A stretch of DNA of 37,302 nucleotides, taken from the NCBI GenBank assembly GCA_003427395.1, contig BFEA01000006.1, forward strand, positions 2,308,631-2,345,932, in the 5' to 3' direction. Below are positions 37,207-37,302 of the stretch, one piece after another. The translations under genes were made by a program, and so were the position numbers. The notes beneath the pieces are model-generated. The model saw only the letters and a list, made by a program, of their open reading frames with translations. It was not told the DNA's origin and searched no databases. The number at the start of each line of letters is the position of its first letter. The stretch's first letter is position 1. The stretch comes from Chara braunii (lineage: Eukaryota > Streptophyta > Charophyceae > Charales > Characeae).

Positions 37207-37302
37207 TCTACTTCCGACATTGTTTATCACGGCGTTCGCGTCTCTCCGACGTGATTGATTACGAGCGCGCCATTTTCTCTCCACGCGCGCAGGTAAGTGA
37301 TT
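37207..37302 (+). other. Start of next element's leader, with splice-donor match
   Basis: Non-coding leader. CAGGTAAGT at 37290-37298 is a consensus 5' splice site and is complementary to the ACTTACCTG type of box found in related LTRs. Confidence 0.5.

Overview
This is a repeat-dominated stretch of a large eukaryotic nuclear genome. I found no convincing intact host gene. The contents are nested transposable elements: a Penelope-like retroelement, short hammerhead-ribozyme retroposons, hAT-like MITEs, solo LTRs and a decayed Ty3/gypsy chromovirus. Between them lie AT/TA microsatellites, minisatellites, a 378-base assembly gap (10302-10679) and long stretches with no recognisable coding. The chromovirus, its initiator-Met-type primer site and the GC-rich subterminal MITE repeats fit the green lineage. 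A charophyte alga such as Chara is my guess, not something the sequence proves.

Layout. 1-348 is the 3' end of a Penelope-like element, followed by a MITE split by a solo LTR (349-2033). 2034-5416 is a mosaic of hammerhead repeats ending in (TA)n and three MITEs. 5417-10301 is the main Penelope-like element: reverse transcriptase pseudogene, a solo LTR with a 5-bp target duplication, then a second ORF with a Josephin-type cysteine protease domain and a RING finger. 10680-11600 holds more hammerhead repeats, an inverted hammerhead pair and the element's 3' tail. 11711-12754 is a minus-strand solo LTR. 12755-21690 is mostly unrecognised, with minisatellites, a tRNA-like SINE, remnants of an unknown minus-strand protein, one candidate spliced exon pair and a GC-rich structured segment. 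21691-22459 is a MITE loaded with hammerhead repeats. 22470-24990 is unrecognised or LTR-like. 24992-27115 is highly repetitive and includes about eleven hairpins with a constant loop and changing stems. 27833-28090 is a multi-hairpin segment closed by a long-range stem. 30056-37191 is the chromovirus, ending in an LTR that also has a primer-binding site on its far side.

How the parts connect. The Penelope-like element and the short hammerhead repeats end in the same kind of tail (TGTGAC, one or two bases, then (TA)n). The short repeats are truncated only at their 5' ends, as expected of non-autonomous retroposons copied by the larger element. The hAT-like MITEs then inserted into these TA tails. 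The items most worth pursuing are the Josephin plus RING ORF, the hammerhead retroposons, the constant-loop/variable-stem hairpin series, and a U1-snRNA-like box that recurs in otherwise divergent LTRs.
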